Positions 1 through 9,518 are shown, numbered from the stretch's first letter. The stretch is DNA of 64,000 nt from Janthinobacterium sp. B9-8 (GCF_000969645.2 NZ_CP014222.1:4591740-4655739), one strand, 5' to 3'. Notes: generated by a model not told the origin, from the letters alone. A program made the numbers and translations.

Positions 1-755
1 CCACCAAAGTATTCAATTTCACTCCAGCAGCCTTTATCCAGCACCCGTTTCAGGCTGTCTTCCCTACCATTGACGATCAACCGGCCCAGCCCAGGCACGG
101 TGCGCACTAAATGGTGAAATTGGGTTTCGATGGCGGCCAGATCAGCAAAAATATCGGCGTGATCAAATTCCAGATTATTCAGTACGGCAGTGCGTGGCCG
201 GTAGTGGACAAACTTACTGCGCTTATCAAAAAAAGCGGTGTCGTATTCGTCGGCTTCCAGTACAAAGAAGGGCGAGGTAGAGGCCATATCCTGGCGTGGT
301 GCGCCGGGGGCTCGGGCAGAAATACCAAAGTTTTCTGGAATGCCGCCAATTAAGAAGCCCGGTGCCAAACCTGCGTATTCTAAAATCCATGCCAGCATCG
401 AGCTGGTACTGGTTTTGCCATGCGTGCCCGCTACCGCAATCACCCATTTATCCCGTAGCAGATTATCCCCCAGCCACTCTGGGCCGGATGTGTAGGGCAG
501 GCCTCGGTTAAGGATTTCTTCCATCAGTGGATTGCCACGCGTAACCACATTGCCGATCACATAAAGATCTGCGCCTAAAGCCAGTTGATCTAAATTCCAG
601 CCTTCGATCAGCTCAATGCCCAGTGCTTCGAGCTGGGTAGACATTGGCGGATAAACATTGGCATCGCAGCCGGTGACTTTATGGCCTGCTGTGCGAGCAA
701 GTGCAGCAATCCCACCCATAAATGTGCCGCAAATGCCAAGGATATGTATATGCAT
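1..755 (-). CDS. mpl: Mpl, murein tripeptide ligase (3' part outside the window)
   Basis: Cytosolic UDP-N-acetylmuramate:L-alanyl-gamma-D-glutamyl-meso-diaminopimelate ligase, which re-attaches the recycled murein tripeptide to UDP-MurNAc. The first 251 codons are present. The protein opens MHIHILGICGTFMGG, the nucleotide-binding start typical of Mpl/MurC, and carries the Mur-ligase ATP loop GTHGKT at residues 110-115. A DEYDTAFFDKRSKF stretch follows, as expected for this family. Mur ligases of this type are about 450 residues, so roughly 200 C-terminal residues lie beyond position 1. Mpl is preferred over MurC because of the MHIHILGICGTFMG start; this rests on family resemblance only. The gene is divergent from the GGDEF gene at 861, with about 100 bp between them. 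Confidence 0.92.
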   Translation of the reverse strand, partial: MHIHILGICGTFMGGIAALARTAGHKVTGCDANVYPPMSTQLEALGIELIEGWNLDQLALGADLYVIGNVVTRGNPLMEEILNRGLPYTSGPEWLGDNLLRDKWVIAVAGTHGKTSTSSMLAWILEYAGLAPGFLIGGIPENFGISARAPGAPRQDMASTSPFFVLEADEYDTAFFDKRSKFVHYRPRTAVLNNLEFDHADIFADLAAIETQFHHLVRTVPGLGRLIVNGREDSLKRVLDKGCWSEIEYFG

Positions 756-860
756 ATTGATTTAAATTCCTAGGGTGATAAGGGTATTGTCATAGATTCA
801 TCGCTTGTGATTGCGTACAATCGTTCTTCTAAATGACTTGTGCAATGGCTCTGAGTATCT

Positions 861-1832
861 ATGTCTAATGTATCAGCTATCAATCCGGTGGAAATTGCAC
901 GGATTGCACTTAAAAAGCTCTCGGAACGTGGATTAACGCCTACACCAGAAAATTACACCAAATTTTACAACGCCATTGCCACAATTAAGTCACCCGACGC
1001 CAAAACATCGAATGAAACTTTACAAGCCTGGCAATTGCTTTACAAAGTGGAAGATATTCTGGGTGATATGGGGGAAACGGCCGATCAGTTACTTTCTGCT
1101 TTAGCCGGGGGCAATGAAGCGATGTCTGCCAGCCTCGATCAATTACAAGATACAAGGCGGGCGCATTTAGAGCAGCGAGTTAGTGCAGATGATACGCACA
1201 GCAAGCTTGAATCTTTGCTTAATACCATTATCCATTCTACTTCTGAAATGCATTCAACGGTAAGCGCTTCAAATACCGATTTACTGGCGATTCGTGATTC
1301 GGTGCGCAGCATTGAAGAAAATCTAGCGATTAGCCGGCAAATTTTAGAGCAAGATGCATTAACGGGGGCGATGAATCGCCAAGGATTTGATAATCGTCTG
1401 GTGGGCGAGGCAAAGCTGGCTCAACGCCTTGGGCATAAATTATCCGTGGTGCTGTTTGATCTGGATGATTTCAAATTAGTGAATGATCGCTTTGGTCATG
1501 CAGTAGGCGATAATGTGCTGATTCATATCGCAGGCCTTGCAAAATCGGTATTAAGAGACTCGGATATTCTGGTGCGCTATGGTGGCGAAGAGTTTTTGAT
1601 TTTGTTGGCAGAAACCGATATGCACGGGGCTCGGTATGTTTTGGAGCGTTTACAGCAAATGGTTCGCCGTAATCCATTTATGTATAAGCAGCAGCGTTTG
1701 GATATCACTTTTTCAACCGGTATTGCCATGCTGCGTCATGATGAAAACGGCCGGGCTTTGGTGCTGCGTGCAGATGAAGCTTTATACGTGGCAAAGCGTA
1801 ATGGCCGTGGCTTAATTGAAATGGCTGAGTGA
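861..1832 (+). CDS. GGDEF diguanylate cyclase
   Basis: Predicted cyclic-di-GMP synthase of 323 aa. Residues 1-150 are mainly helical with no recognisable sensor domain and no membrane segment, so the protein is probably cytosolic. The GGDEF domain occupies about 160-320. The active-site motif is GGEEF at 241-245, an accepted active variant. An RxxD inhibitory site (RDSD, 232-235) lies five residues upstream, which predicts product feedback inhibition. DALTGAMNR and FDLDDFKLVND are the usual substrate-loop and metal-binding stretches. The gene ends TGA at 1830-1832, directly against the stop codon of the convergent gene. The signal it senses cannot be read from the sequence. Confidence 0.93.
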   Translation: MSNVSAINPVEIARIALKKLSERGLTPTPENYTKFYNAIATIKSPDAKTSNETLQAWQLLYKVEDILGDMGETADQLLSALAGGNEAMSASLDQLQDTRRAHLEQRVSADDTHSKLESLLNTIIHSTSEMHSTVSASNTDLLAIRDSVRSIEENLAISRQILEQDALTGAMNRQGFDNRLVGEAKLAQRLGHKLSVVLFDLDDFKLVNDRFGHAVGDNVLIHIAGLAKSVLRDSDILVRYGGEEFLILLAETDMHGARYVLERLQQMVRRNPFMYKQQRLDITFSTGIAMLRHDENGRALVLRADEALYVAKRNGRGLIEMAE

Positions 1833-3284
1833 TCATTTATTAAAAATAGATACTCGGTTTCTGCCATTATGTTTTGATGCATACAGCGCTAAATCGGCGT
1901 ATTCAAGCAGCTTTTTGGAGTTTTCGGTGTGCAGCGGGTAGACAGAAATACCCGCTGAAAACGTGATTTTCAGCTCACCGTTCTGATGCCGGATAATGGT
2001 GTTGGAGAAATCATCCCGATGCCGGTCAATTTTTAGCAGGGCGTTTTCAGCCGAAGCGCCCATCATTAAAATCAAAAACTCCTCTCCGCCTAGGCGGCAA
2101 ACCACATCGCTACTCCGGGCTTGCTCACTTAAAAACAGCGCCAGACATTTGAGTGCTTCATCGCCTGCCGGATGACCATAGCTATCATTTACCGCTTTAA
2201 AGTGATCGATATCAATCATTACGGCACTCAGCGGCATATTATTGCGGGTGGCTTGCGCCAGCATAATATCGAGTGTTTCTGCCAGGTAGCGCCGGTTATA
2301 GAGGCCAGTTAAAGGGTCTCTCAGTGCGGCTTCTAATAGCTTATCTTGTAATGAGACGATTTCTTCCAGCTTGGTTTCCAGTTTGATTTTTGCATCTTGC
2401 AAGGCATCAAAAGTGTGTTTTCTTTGGGTGATATCTTCGTAAGCACCCACAATACCAATAACCGACCCATCGCTTTCTAATAGGGGCACATGGTTTAGGC
2501 TGATATGTGTGAGTTTGCCATCATGGGTGGTAATCGCACCCTCTTGATTTAGCAAGCTTTGCCCGGTGCTGATTACGGTATGGGCAAATGCTTGCAGCGC
2601 AAATGCACGCTCCGGCATCAGATCAAAATCTGTTCTGCCTATGATGTCTTCAGATGAAACCATGCCATTATCATTGGCGAAGTGCCGATTACAGCCGATA
2701 TAGCGGGAATCAGGGTCTTTCCAGAAAACGCGGATCGGAATCGCATCTAATACGGCATTAAGTAAGCGCTTGGCTTTTTCCGCATCAAGCTCTTTTTGCT
2801 CAAGTACTTTGGCAAATGCTAAAAGCTCATGGTGCATTTTATTCTGTGAAATATGCGAGCGAACGCGGGCGCGCAAGATGGTGCGGCTAATTGGCTTAGT
2901 GACATAGTCCACCGCGCCCAAGGCAAAAGCACGTTCTTCATCGGCCACATTTAATAAGGCCGTGACAAACACAACAGGAATTTCTGCGGTGGCAGGTTTT
3001 GCTTTGAGCTGCTCACAGACGGCATAGCCATCCAGATCAGACATCATGATATCCAGCAAAATTAAATCGGGCAGATGTTGAGTGGCTAATTCCAAAGCAA
3101 TACGGCCATCATCGGTCGTGAGCAGCTGATATTCGTCTTCCAGGCAAGACGAAAGAATGGCAATGCTATCCGCTCTGTCATCAACGATTAAAACGGTAGG
3201 CTTGGTCTCAGCTTTCATGATCGCACTCAGTTGATGGTGATAGTGCAAAGCGGCAGAGGTTTTATAAGGGCGGCTTACTTGCAC
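1833..3284 (-). CDS. Response regulator with PAS and GGDEF domains
   Basis: Predicted two-component diguanylate cyclase. Numbered from the GTG start (483 aa) it has a receiver domain at about 30-145 (VLIVDD acidic pocket, phospho-acceptor Asp78 in LILLDIM, TKP with the conserved Lys), a linker coiled coil, a PAS domain at about 170-290, and a GGDEF domain at about 320-480. The active motif is GGEEF at 399-403, with an RSSD inhibitory site five residues before it. The GTG at 3284 has a good ribosome site (GAGGG about 8 nt upstream). An ATG at 3218 starts nearer the receiver but lacks one, so the start is uncertain by 22 codons. No cognate histidine kinase is nearby. The gene converges on the diguanylate cyclase gene with no gap. 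Confidence 0.92.
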   Translation of the reverse strand: MQVSRPYKTSAALHYHHQLSAIMKAETKPTVLIVDDRADSIAILSSCLEDEYQLLTTDDGRIALELATQHLPDLILLDIMMSDLDGYAVCEQLKAKPATAEIPVVFVTALLNVADEERAFALGAVDYVTKPISRTILRARVRSHISQNKMHHELLAFAKVLEQKELDAEKAKRLLNAVLDAIPIRVFWKDPDSRYIGCNRHFANDNGMVSSEDIIGRTDFDLMPERAFALQAFAHTVISTGQSLLNQEGAITTHDGKLTHISLNHVPLLESDGSVIGIVGAYEDITQRKHTFDALQDAKIKLETKLEEIVSLQDKLLEAALRDPLTGLYNRRYLAETLDIMLAQATRNNMPLSAVMIDIDHFKAVNDSYGHPAGDEALKCLALFLSEQARSSDVVCRLGGEEFLILMMGASAENALLKIDRHRDDFSNTIIRHQNGELKITFSAGISVYPLHTENSKKLLEYADLALYASKHNGRNRVSIFNK

Positions 3285-3318
3285 GATGCCGCCCTCTGAT
3301 TACAAAAGGGCTTACTGA

Positions 3319-5361
3319 TTAATCTAAACCACGTTTACGCAAGAGGGGAAGAACCTCCGCCGAGCGGCCGCGAAATGCAAGATAAGCGTTGGCCGGTGCA
3401 ATGGAATTTCCCACACTATAGATAGTGCGATACAAACGTTCTGCCGTGGCCGGATCAAAGGGGTTGCCGCATTCTATAAAGGTATCGAAAGCATCGGCCT
3501 CTAAGACTTCAGCCCACATATAAACGTAATAGCCTGCTGCGTAGTCATCGCCTGCAAAAATATGCCCAAAATGGGGCAGGCGGTGGTTAATGCCTACGGC
3601 TTTAGGCAGGCCCATTTTTGCCAGTGTTTCTTGCTCAAAATGGCTGATATCGTGTAAATCGCTCGATAAATCTAAATGAATCTGCAAATCGAGCAGGGCA
3701 GAACCCAGATAGCGTACGGTTTCAAAGCCTTGATTAAAAAAGCGCGCATTTTTGATTTTTGCTAGCAGCGCATCGGGAATGGCCTCACCGGTTTCAATAT
3801 GCAAGGCGTGTTTTTTGAGCACCTCATCCTGTTCGGCCCAGTTTTCATAAAGCTGCGATGGCAGCTCTACATAGTCTTGCGCCACAGAAGGCCCGGCTAG
3901 CCGCTTGTATTCAACATCGGATAACAGCCCATGCAGGCCATGGCCAAATTCGTGAAATAAAGTGCGCACATCATCAAATGAAAGCAGGGTAGGCTGGCCA
4001 GCGGCGGCTTTAGAAAAGTTATTATTGTTGATGACAATTGGCAAAATACGCTGCCCGTTAGAGCGGCTTTGAGTGCGGAATTCATGCATCCATGCGCCGC
4101 CTTGCTTGCTGGTGCGCGAGAAATTATCACCAATAAAGAGGCCGATCACGTTGCCGTGGCGGCAGACTTCCCAAAGCCTTGCATCTGGATGATAAAGCGG
4201 CACATCAAAACGCTCTTTAAAGCTCAGGCCAAATAGGCGGCCTGCGCAATCAAAAGCAGCGGCGATCATATTCTCCAGCGCAAAGTAAGGCTTGATTTCG
4301 GCATCGTCCAAATCAAATCGCGCCAGGCGTTGTTGCTCGGCGAGATAAAACCAATCCCAAGGCTCGATATCCAGTGGCTCACCCAGCTCGGCAGCCAAAG
4401 TTTGCAGATCGGCTTGTTCTTCAAGCACGCGCTGCAGCGCAGGTTGCCAGACTTTATTCAGTAAGTCTAAAGCGGCCTGCGGCGTACCCGCCATGCGATC
4501 GCTCAGGGCGTAATCAGCAAAATTGGCGTAGCCCAGCAATTTAGCTTGTTCAAGACGCAGCGCCAGAATTCGCGGGGCTATCGGGCGGTTATCTGCTTTG
4601 CCTGCATTTTCGCCGCGTGCTTTCCATGCCTGATGCGCTGCTTGACGTAAATCACGGCGGCTGGAGTAAGTCAGAAAAGGCACTACTGACGAGCGTGAAA
4701 GTGTAATGGCATAGCCATCCACGCCTCGATCAGCTGCGGCTTGCCTCGCTGAGTTTTTAATTGAATCGGGCAGGCCTGCTAAATCGTTTTCGCCATTGAG
4801 CATTAAGCGATACTCCGCTTCATCGCTGCGTACATTTTGTGCAAATTGTGTGCTTAGCGTAGCAAGCTCGGCCACGATGGCAGCAAAACGCTGGCGGGCT
4901 TCACCTTTGAGCTCTGCACCATTACGCACAAAATCTAAATGAATTCGCTCTAAGAGCCGCATTTGTTCGGTGCTTAGCTTTAAATCACTGCGCTGTTGGT
5001 AAAGGGCATTCAGGCGGATAAACACTGCTGCCTGTTGATAAACTGCATTATGGTGAGCCGCTAATTCAGGAGCGAGGGCGAGTTCAATGGCTTCGAGCTC
5101 TGCGCTGGTTTCAGAGGCGGTCAGGTTTTCAAATACGGCTTGAATACGCGCAAGTAATGATCCGGCGCTGGCAAAGCTTTCTACACTATTGGCAAAATCG
5201 GGCAAGCTGGTTTGTGCTGCAATGGTATTTAATTCTTCACGATGCTGAGCCATCGCAAAGGCAAAAGCGCTAGGGAAATGTTCGGGATGAATTTGATAAA
5301 ATGGTGGCAGACCATAAGGCGTTTGCCAGTCTTGCAATAAAGGATTGCTCTCTGTATTCAT
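3319..5361 (-). CDS. prlC: Oligopeptidase A (M3 metallopeptidase)
   Basis: Cytosolic zinc oligopeptidase that degrades short peptides, including cleaved signal peptides. The protein is 680 aa, the usual length for PrlC/OpdA. The zinc site HEFGH is at residues 470-474 and is followed by GLHGLLS. The downstream third ligand is expected in the ENWAEQ stretch. The N-terminal part reads like the family's helical domain and there is no signal peptide. The gene stands alone on the minus strand, 34 bp after the start of the response-regulator gene. The start codon is well supported by the opening MNTESNPLLQDW, which matches other OpdA proteins. Confidence 0.96.
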   Translation of the reverse strand: MNTESNPLLQDWQTPYGLPPFYQIHPEHFPSAFAFAMAQHREELNTIAAQTSLPDFANSVESFASAGSLLARIQAVFENLTASETSAELEAIELALAPELAAHHNAVYQQAAVFIRLNALYQQRSDLKLSTEQMRLLERIHLDFVRNGAELKGEARQRFAAIVAELATLSTQFAQNVRSDEAEYRLMLNGENDLAGLPDSIKNSARQAAADRGVDGYAITLSRSSVVPFLTYSSRRDLRQAAHQAWKARGENAGKADNRPIAPRILALRLEQAKLLGYANFADYALSDRMAGTPQAALDLLNKVWQPALQRVLEEQADLQTLAAELGEPLDIEPWDWFYLAEQQRLARFDLDDAEIKPYFALENMIAAAFDCAGRLFGLSFKERFDVPLYHPDARLWEVCRHGNVIGLFIGDNFSRTSKQGGAWMHEFRTQSRSNGQRILPIVINNNNFSKAAAGQPTLLSFDDVRTLFHEFGHGLHGLLSDVEYKRLAGPSVAQDYVELPSQLYENWAEQDEVLKKHALHIETGEAIPDALLAKIKNARFFNQGFETVRYLGSALLDLQIHLDLSSDLHDISHFEQETLAKMGLPKAVGINHRLPHFGHIFAGDDYAAGYYVYMWAEVLEADAFDTFIECGNPFDPATAERLYRTIYSVGNSIAPANAYLAFRGRSAEVLPLLRKRGLD

Positions 5362-5793
5362 GGTAAGCCCACATGCGATTGGAGTTTGAATTTTATTACA
5401 ACGGCATGTGGCTGACTATTGGTGAATTAAGAATAAAGCGTTTAATGCTAATTTCTGCTGAAATCATTGCTTTATAAAAAGTTTTTTGAGCTGTATCGTC
5501 ATCCTTTGCTGAAAAAGCGTGGTATTAATCTGATGATTCATCTGCATAAATATAGCTGGCTAAGCAGCAGCTATGATTTTTGACTACGCTGTTTAGCTGA
5601 TTTTGTGAATAATAATCACGGATTTTAGAATTGAAAATTGCAGCGGAGTGCTATAAACACCGCTGCATTCAAGGTAATCAGAAAACGATGATGTAATTGT
5701 TGTTCTGTAAAGTATAAATAAGACATGCAAATATATTGCGGCGCACAAGGATGGCTTATTGTGCGGCTAACAAAATAGCTTATGGAGAAAGCG
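5362..5793. other. Intergenic region between prlC and the antiporter gene
   Basis: This is an AT-rich gap of about 430 bp between divergent genes, with no convincing coding sequence. It must hold the promoters of both. Near the antiporter start is a 7-bp inverted repeat, CGCACAA (5743-5749) and TTGTGCG (5760-5766), separated by 10 bp, which could be an operator. I could not assign a -35/-10 pair with confidence. Confidence 0.5.
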
Positions 5794-7584
5794 ATGGAGA
5801 ATAACCAGCTATTACACACTTCTGTTGTGCTGTTGGCAGCAGCGGTGATTGCAGTCCCCATATTTAAGCGTTTTAATTTAGGATCGATCTTAGGCTACTT
5901 GGTGGCTGGCGTAATCGTTGGTCCCTATTTCCTTGGCTTTATTGATAACCCTACTGCGGTACTGGATTTTGCTGAAATAGGTGTGGTGCTGTTGTTATTT
6001 GTTTTAGGTTTAGAATTAAACCCTAAATCACTTTGGCAAATGCGTAAAAAAATTCTTGGATTAGGCGGGGCACAGTTATTGTTTTGTGGCTTGGCTTTAG
6101 CTGGATTATCAATGCTCTCCTTGAGTATTGATTTTAAAGCCTCATTATTGATCGGTGTTACGCTAGCCCTATCTTCTACGGCATTTGCGATTCAGCTCTT
6201 AAAAGAGCGCAGTATGTTGAATCAGCCTATGGGCAGAATTGGCTTTGCTATTTTGCTGATGCAAGATCTGGCCGTGATTCCTGTCTTGCTGAGTTTGCAA
6301 GCGATGGCACCGGATCCAAGTGGGCATATTGCACCTTGGTGGCTGGGCCTATTGGCGGTGGTGATTACTTTATTTATTGGCACTTATCTACTAAACCCGC
6401 TGCTAAAAATTGTAGCCAAGTATGGTAATTCAGAAGTGATGACGGCCGCGGCGCTGCTAATTGTATTAGGTGCGGCACTTGGTTTTGAGTATGCTGGTTT
6501 ATCGATGCCAATGGGGGCGTTTATTGCGGGAATTATGCTGGCTAATTCCAGCTTCAGGCATCAATTAGAAGCAGATATTGAGCCTTTTAAAGGTTTATTG
6601 CTCGGGTTATTTTTTATTACCATTGGCACCAGTATTAATTTAAAAATGTTGTTGGCCGATCCATGGGTTTTATTCTCTGCCGCTTTATTACTGCTGCTAG
6701 TTAAGAGCTCGGTGATTGCGGGCCTAATTGCCTACACAGGGCAATCTAAGCTCAATAGCTTTAGGCTGGGGCTGATGCTGGCACAAGGCGGTGAGTTTGC
6801 TTTTGTGGTGATGGCACAGGCCTTATCTTTACATATTTTAGATAGCCAAATTACCGAAGAAATTACTATTGTCGTTGGTTTGTCGATGGCTTTGAATGCA
6901 CCCTTATTAATGATCTTTGAGCGTCTTATTCATCGTAAAGTCAAAGAAAAGAAAGTCGATTATAGTAATGTGAAATTTGAAACCAATAAAGTCATCATTG
7001 CTGGATTTGGCCGCTTTGGTCAAGCCACGGGGCGCTTATTGGCCGCAAAGGGCATGCAATTCACCGCCTTAGATAAAGATCCTGAGCATATTGAATTTTT
7101 AAAAAAAGTAGGCCATAAAATCTATTTTGGGGATGCCACACGTTATGATTTACTAAGAAAAGCAGGCGCAAAGCAGGCTACGGTATTATTAATCGCCATT
7201 GATAATATCAGTGATTCTCTGCATTTAGCGCAAATGGCCAAGCGCAAGTTTCCTCATTTGCAGATTATTGCTCGGGCGCATAATCGTACCCATGCATTGT
7301 CTTTAATGGATTTAAATGTGGATGTGGTGATTCGTGAAGTATGGGAAGGCAGCTTAACTGCGGCAGAGCATACTTTATTAGCCTTGGGGTATTCGCCCTC
7401 ACATGCTGAGCGAATGATTGATATTTTTCAGCGCCATGATGAAGCGTCTTTATTAGAGCAATTAGAGCATAAAGACGATATGAATGCTTTAATGGCTTTG
7501 GCAAAAGCCAATCGCCAGCAAATGCATGATTTATTTGTGGCCGACAGAAATGTTTATGCCAGTGAAGAAAAAGTGGTTGAGTAA
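5794..7584 (+). CDS. KefB/KefC-type monovalent cation:proton antiporter
   Basis: Inner-membrane CPA2 antiporter of about 596 aa, probably a potassium efflux system. Residues 1-380 form the multi-helix exchanger domain, including FAEIGVVLLLFVLGLEL and GFAILLMQDLAVIPVLL, both typical of Kef proteins. About 400-520 is a cytosolic RCK/TrkA-N domain with the nucleotide loop IAGFGRFGQATG. The start at 5794 is preferred to an in-frame ATG at 5782 because GGAG lies six bases before it. No KefF/KefG ancillary gene is adjacent, so glutathione-adduct control is not shown here. The stop codon overlaps the start of earP by one base, suggesting co-transcription. Confidence 0.9.
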   Translation: MENNQLLHTSVVLLAAAVIAVPIFKRFNLGSILGYLVAGVIVGPYFLGFIDNPTAVLDFAEIGVVLLLFVLGLELNPKSLWQMRKKILGLGGAQLLFCGLALAGLSMLSLSIDFKASLLIGVTLALSSTAFAIQLLKERSMLNQPMGRIGFAILLMQDLAVIPVLLSLQAMAPDPSGHIAPWWLGLLAVVITLFIGTYLLNPLLKIVAKYGNSEVMTAAALLIVLGAALGFEYAGLSMPMGAFIAGIMLANSSFRHQLEADIEPFKGLLLGLFFITIGTSINLKMLLADPWVLFSAALLLLLVKSSVIAGLIAYTGQSKLNSFRLGLMLAQGGEFAFVVMAQALSLHILDSQITEEITIVVGLSMALNAPLLMIFERLIHRKVKEKKVDYSNVKFETNKVIIAGFGRFGQATGRLLAAKGMQFTALDKDPEHIEFLKKVGHKIYFGDATRYDLLRKAGAKQATVLLIAIDNISDSLHLAQMAKRKFPHLQIIARAHNRTHALSLMDLNVDVVIREVWEGSLTAAEHTLLALGYSPSHAERMIDIFQRHDEASLLEQLEHKDDMNALMALAKANRQQMHDLFVADRNVYASEEKVVE

Positions 7585-8726
7585 TGAATGAATTAAAGCG
7601 TTGGGATATTTTTTGCCGTGTAGTTGATAACTACGGTGATATTGGCGTGTGTTGGCGCTTAGCGCGGCAATTGGTGGCAGAGCATGGTTTTGTTGTGCGG
7701 CTGATGGTGGACGATTTAGCCAGCTTTCAGCGGATTCAGGCAGAGATTCGTACTGATCTTGATCAGCAGATGTGCTCGGGTGTAGAGGTTCAGCATTGGG
7801 GTGAATCATTGCCTGATATAGAGCCTGCTGATGTTGTTATCGAGGCTTTTGCTTGCGATTTACCTGACGGCTATATCGCTGCTATGAAGGCTAAGACTAG
7901 CGATTTGGTTTGGTTGAACTTGGAGTATCTTTCGGCAGAAGACTGGGTGCTGGGTTGCCATGGCTTACCGTCGCCAGCTCAAGGCTTAGCCAAGTTTTTC
8001 TTTTTTCCTGGCTTTGTCGATGGCACGGGCGGCGTATTGGGCGAGCAGGCGCAGCTTAGCGCTCGGGCGGCTTGGTCGCAAGCGGATAGCGAAGCGTATT
8101 TGGGCCAATGGCAGGCTCTAGAAGCCAATAGTATTAAGGTGTCTCTCTTTGCTTATGCCAATCAGGGTTTGGCCGATTTGCTGAGTATCTGGCAGCAATC
8201 AGATCGGCCCGTGCAGGTGTTTATGCCCGAAGGCTTGTTACTGCCTTTGGCCGAAATCGCGCTAGGGCAGGCATTGCCGATAGGCGAAACAATTTGTCGT
8301 GGTACGCTTAGCTTATCGGTGCTGCCGATGCAATCTCAAGATGATTACGATCGCCTGCTATGGAGTTGCGATCTTAATTTTGTGCGGGGGGAAGATTCTT
8401 TTGTGCGTGCACAGTGGGCTGGATTGCCGATGGTCTGGCATATTTATCCGCAAGATGATGATGCGCATCGCGTGAAATTAGATGCGTTTTTAGCGCATTA
8501 TCTGGCCGTTTGTCCTGAGAAGCCTGCACAGGCATTAAATGAATTTTGGCAGGCATGGAATCATGGCGGCGATCTGCAAGCCGCGTGGCATAAGCTTTTA
8601 CCGCAAATTTCTGCTTTAACGCTGCATACAGTAGTCTGGTGTGAAAATTTGATCAAAAGGGGGGATCTCGCCACTAATCTGGTCAGATTCGTTAATAGCA
8701 AGGTAAAATGGCGCGTTAAATTTTAA
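7584..8726 (+). CDS. earP: EF-P arginine rhamnosyltransferase EarP
   Basis: Cytosolic inverting glycosyltransferase that moves rhamnose from dTDP-beta-L-rhamnose to a single arginine of elongation factor P. The 380-aa protein begins with the family's donor-side segment, VVDNYGDIGVCWRLA (Asp15 and Asp19), and has the RGEDSF motif at about 268-273, which carries the glutamate needed for catalysis in the family. It is directly followed by efp, its only known substrate, 30 bp away. EF-P here has arginine, not lysine, at the modified loop position, so the assignment is mutually supported. The first base of the gene overlaps the end of the antiporter gene. Confidence 0.95.
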   Translation: MNELKRWDIFCRVVDNYGDIGVCWRLARQLVAEHGFVVRLMVDDLASFQRIQAEIRTDLDQQMCSGVEVQHWGESLPDIEPADVVIEAFACDLPDGYIAAMKAKTSDLVWLNLEYLSAEDWVLGCHGLPSPAQGLAKFFFFPGFVDGTGGVLGEQAQLSARAAWSQADSEAYLGQWQALEANSIKVSLFAYANQGLADLLSIWQQSDRPVQVFMPEGLLLPLAEIALGQALPIGETICRGTLSLSVLPMQSQDDYDRLLWSCDLNFVRGEDSFVRAQWAGLPMVWHIYPQDDDAHRVKLDAFLAHYLAVCPEKPAQALNEFWQAWNHGGDLQAAWHKLLPQISALTLHTVVWCENLIKRGDLATNLVRFVNSKVKWRVKF

Positions 8727-8756
8727 CCATCACTTAAGCTCTAGGTAAACACCGCA

Positions 8757-9323
8757 ATGGCAATCAAAACCGCACAAGAAGTTCGCGTTGGTAACGTAAT
8801 CATGGTTGACGCTCAACCTTGGGTCGTTCAAAAAACCGAATACAGCAAATCTGGCCGTAACTCTTCCGTTGTTAAAGTAAAAGCGAAGAGCTTGTTGGGT
8901 ACATCTTCTTCAGAAAACGTTTACAAAGCAGACGAAAAGTTTGAAGTTGTAACATTAGATCGCAAAGAATGTACTTACACTTACTTCGCAGATCCAATGT
9001 ATGTATTTATGGATACAGAGTTTGAACAGTATGAAATCGAAAAAGACAATTTGGGTGACACGCTCAACTTTATCGAAGACGGTATGCAAGATGTTTGCGA
9101 TGTAACCTTCTACGAAGGCAAGGCTATTTCGGTTGAAATGCCAACGACTATCGTTCGTGAAGTGGTTTACACCGAGCCAGCAGTTCGTGGTGATACTTCA
9201 GGTAAAGTAATGAAACCAGCTCGTCTGGTTAATGGCTTTGAATTGCCAGTAGCTGCATTTATCGAAATCGGCGACAAAATCGAAATCGACACACGCTTCA
9301 ACGAATTCAAAAAACGCGCCTAA
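8757..9323 (+). CDS. efp: Elongation factor P (arginine type)
   Basis: Translation factor that rescues ribosomes stalled on polyproline. The 188-aa length is standard, with the three beta-barrel domains (KOW-like at 1-65, OB at about 70-130, C-terminal from 131). The loop that reaches the peptidyl transferase centre reads YSKSGRNSS, so the modified residue is Arg34, two higher than in proteins lacking the extra N-terminal residues. This fits rhamnosylation by EarP encoded just upstream, rather than lysylation by EpmA/B. Codon choice looks highly biased (GTT, AAA, CGT), as for a strongly expressed gene. A strong terminator follows. Confidence 0.97.
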   Translation: MAIKTAQEVRVGNVIMVDAQPWVVQKTEYSKSGRNSSVVKVKAKSLLGTSSSENVYKADEKFEVVTLDRKECTYTYFADPMYVFMDTEFEQYEIEKDNLGDTLNFIEDGMQDVCDVTFYEGKAISVEMPTTIVREVVYTEPAVRGDTSGKVMKPARLVNGFELPVAAFIEIGDKIEIDTRFNEFKKRA

Positions 9324-9338
9324 TCGCCGTTTAGAATC

Positions 9339-9371
9339 AAAAAAAGCCATCTTTACGAAGGTGGCTTTTTT
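9339..9371 (+). terminator. Rho-independent terminator of efp
   Basis: The stem AAAAAAGCCATCTT pairs with AAGGTGGCTTTTTT around the tetraloop TACG, with one T-G wobble, and ends in a T run. Because of the flanking A run it could also work in the other direction. Confidence 0.9.
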
Positions 9372-9402
9372 GTAAACCAAAATCTTTAACTACGGAGTTA
9401 AG

Positions 9403-9481
9403 GAGGACACGGAGATACACGGAGAAAAACAACAACCTTTTGTACTCTCTTTTGCTTTTCTCCGTGAAACTCCGTGTTCTC
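9403..9481. repeat. Inverted repeat of the CACGGAG family
   Basis: Two 26-base arms (9403-9428 and 9456-9481) are inverted copies matching at 23 of 26 positions, each built from repeated CACGGAG units. A further CTCCGTG follows to about 9495. Related but degraded sequence lies at about 11938-11985 and 16511-16568, so this looks like a dispersed intergenic repeat. It sits between efp and the convergent peptidase gene and contains no gene. Confidence 0.75.
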
Positions 9482-9518
9482 TGGAGCCTCCGTGTTTCAA
9501 TACCTGGGTTTTAGAGAC

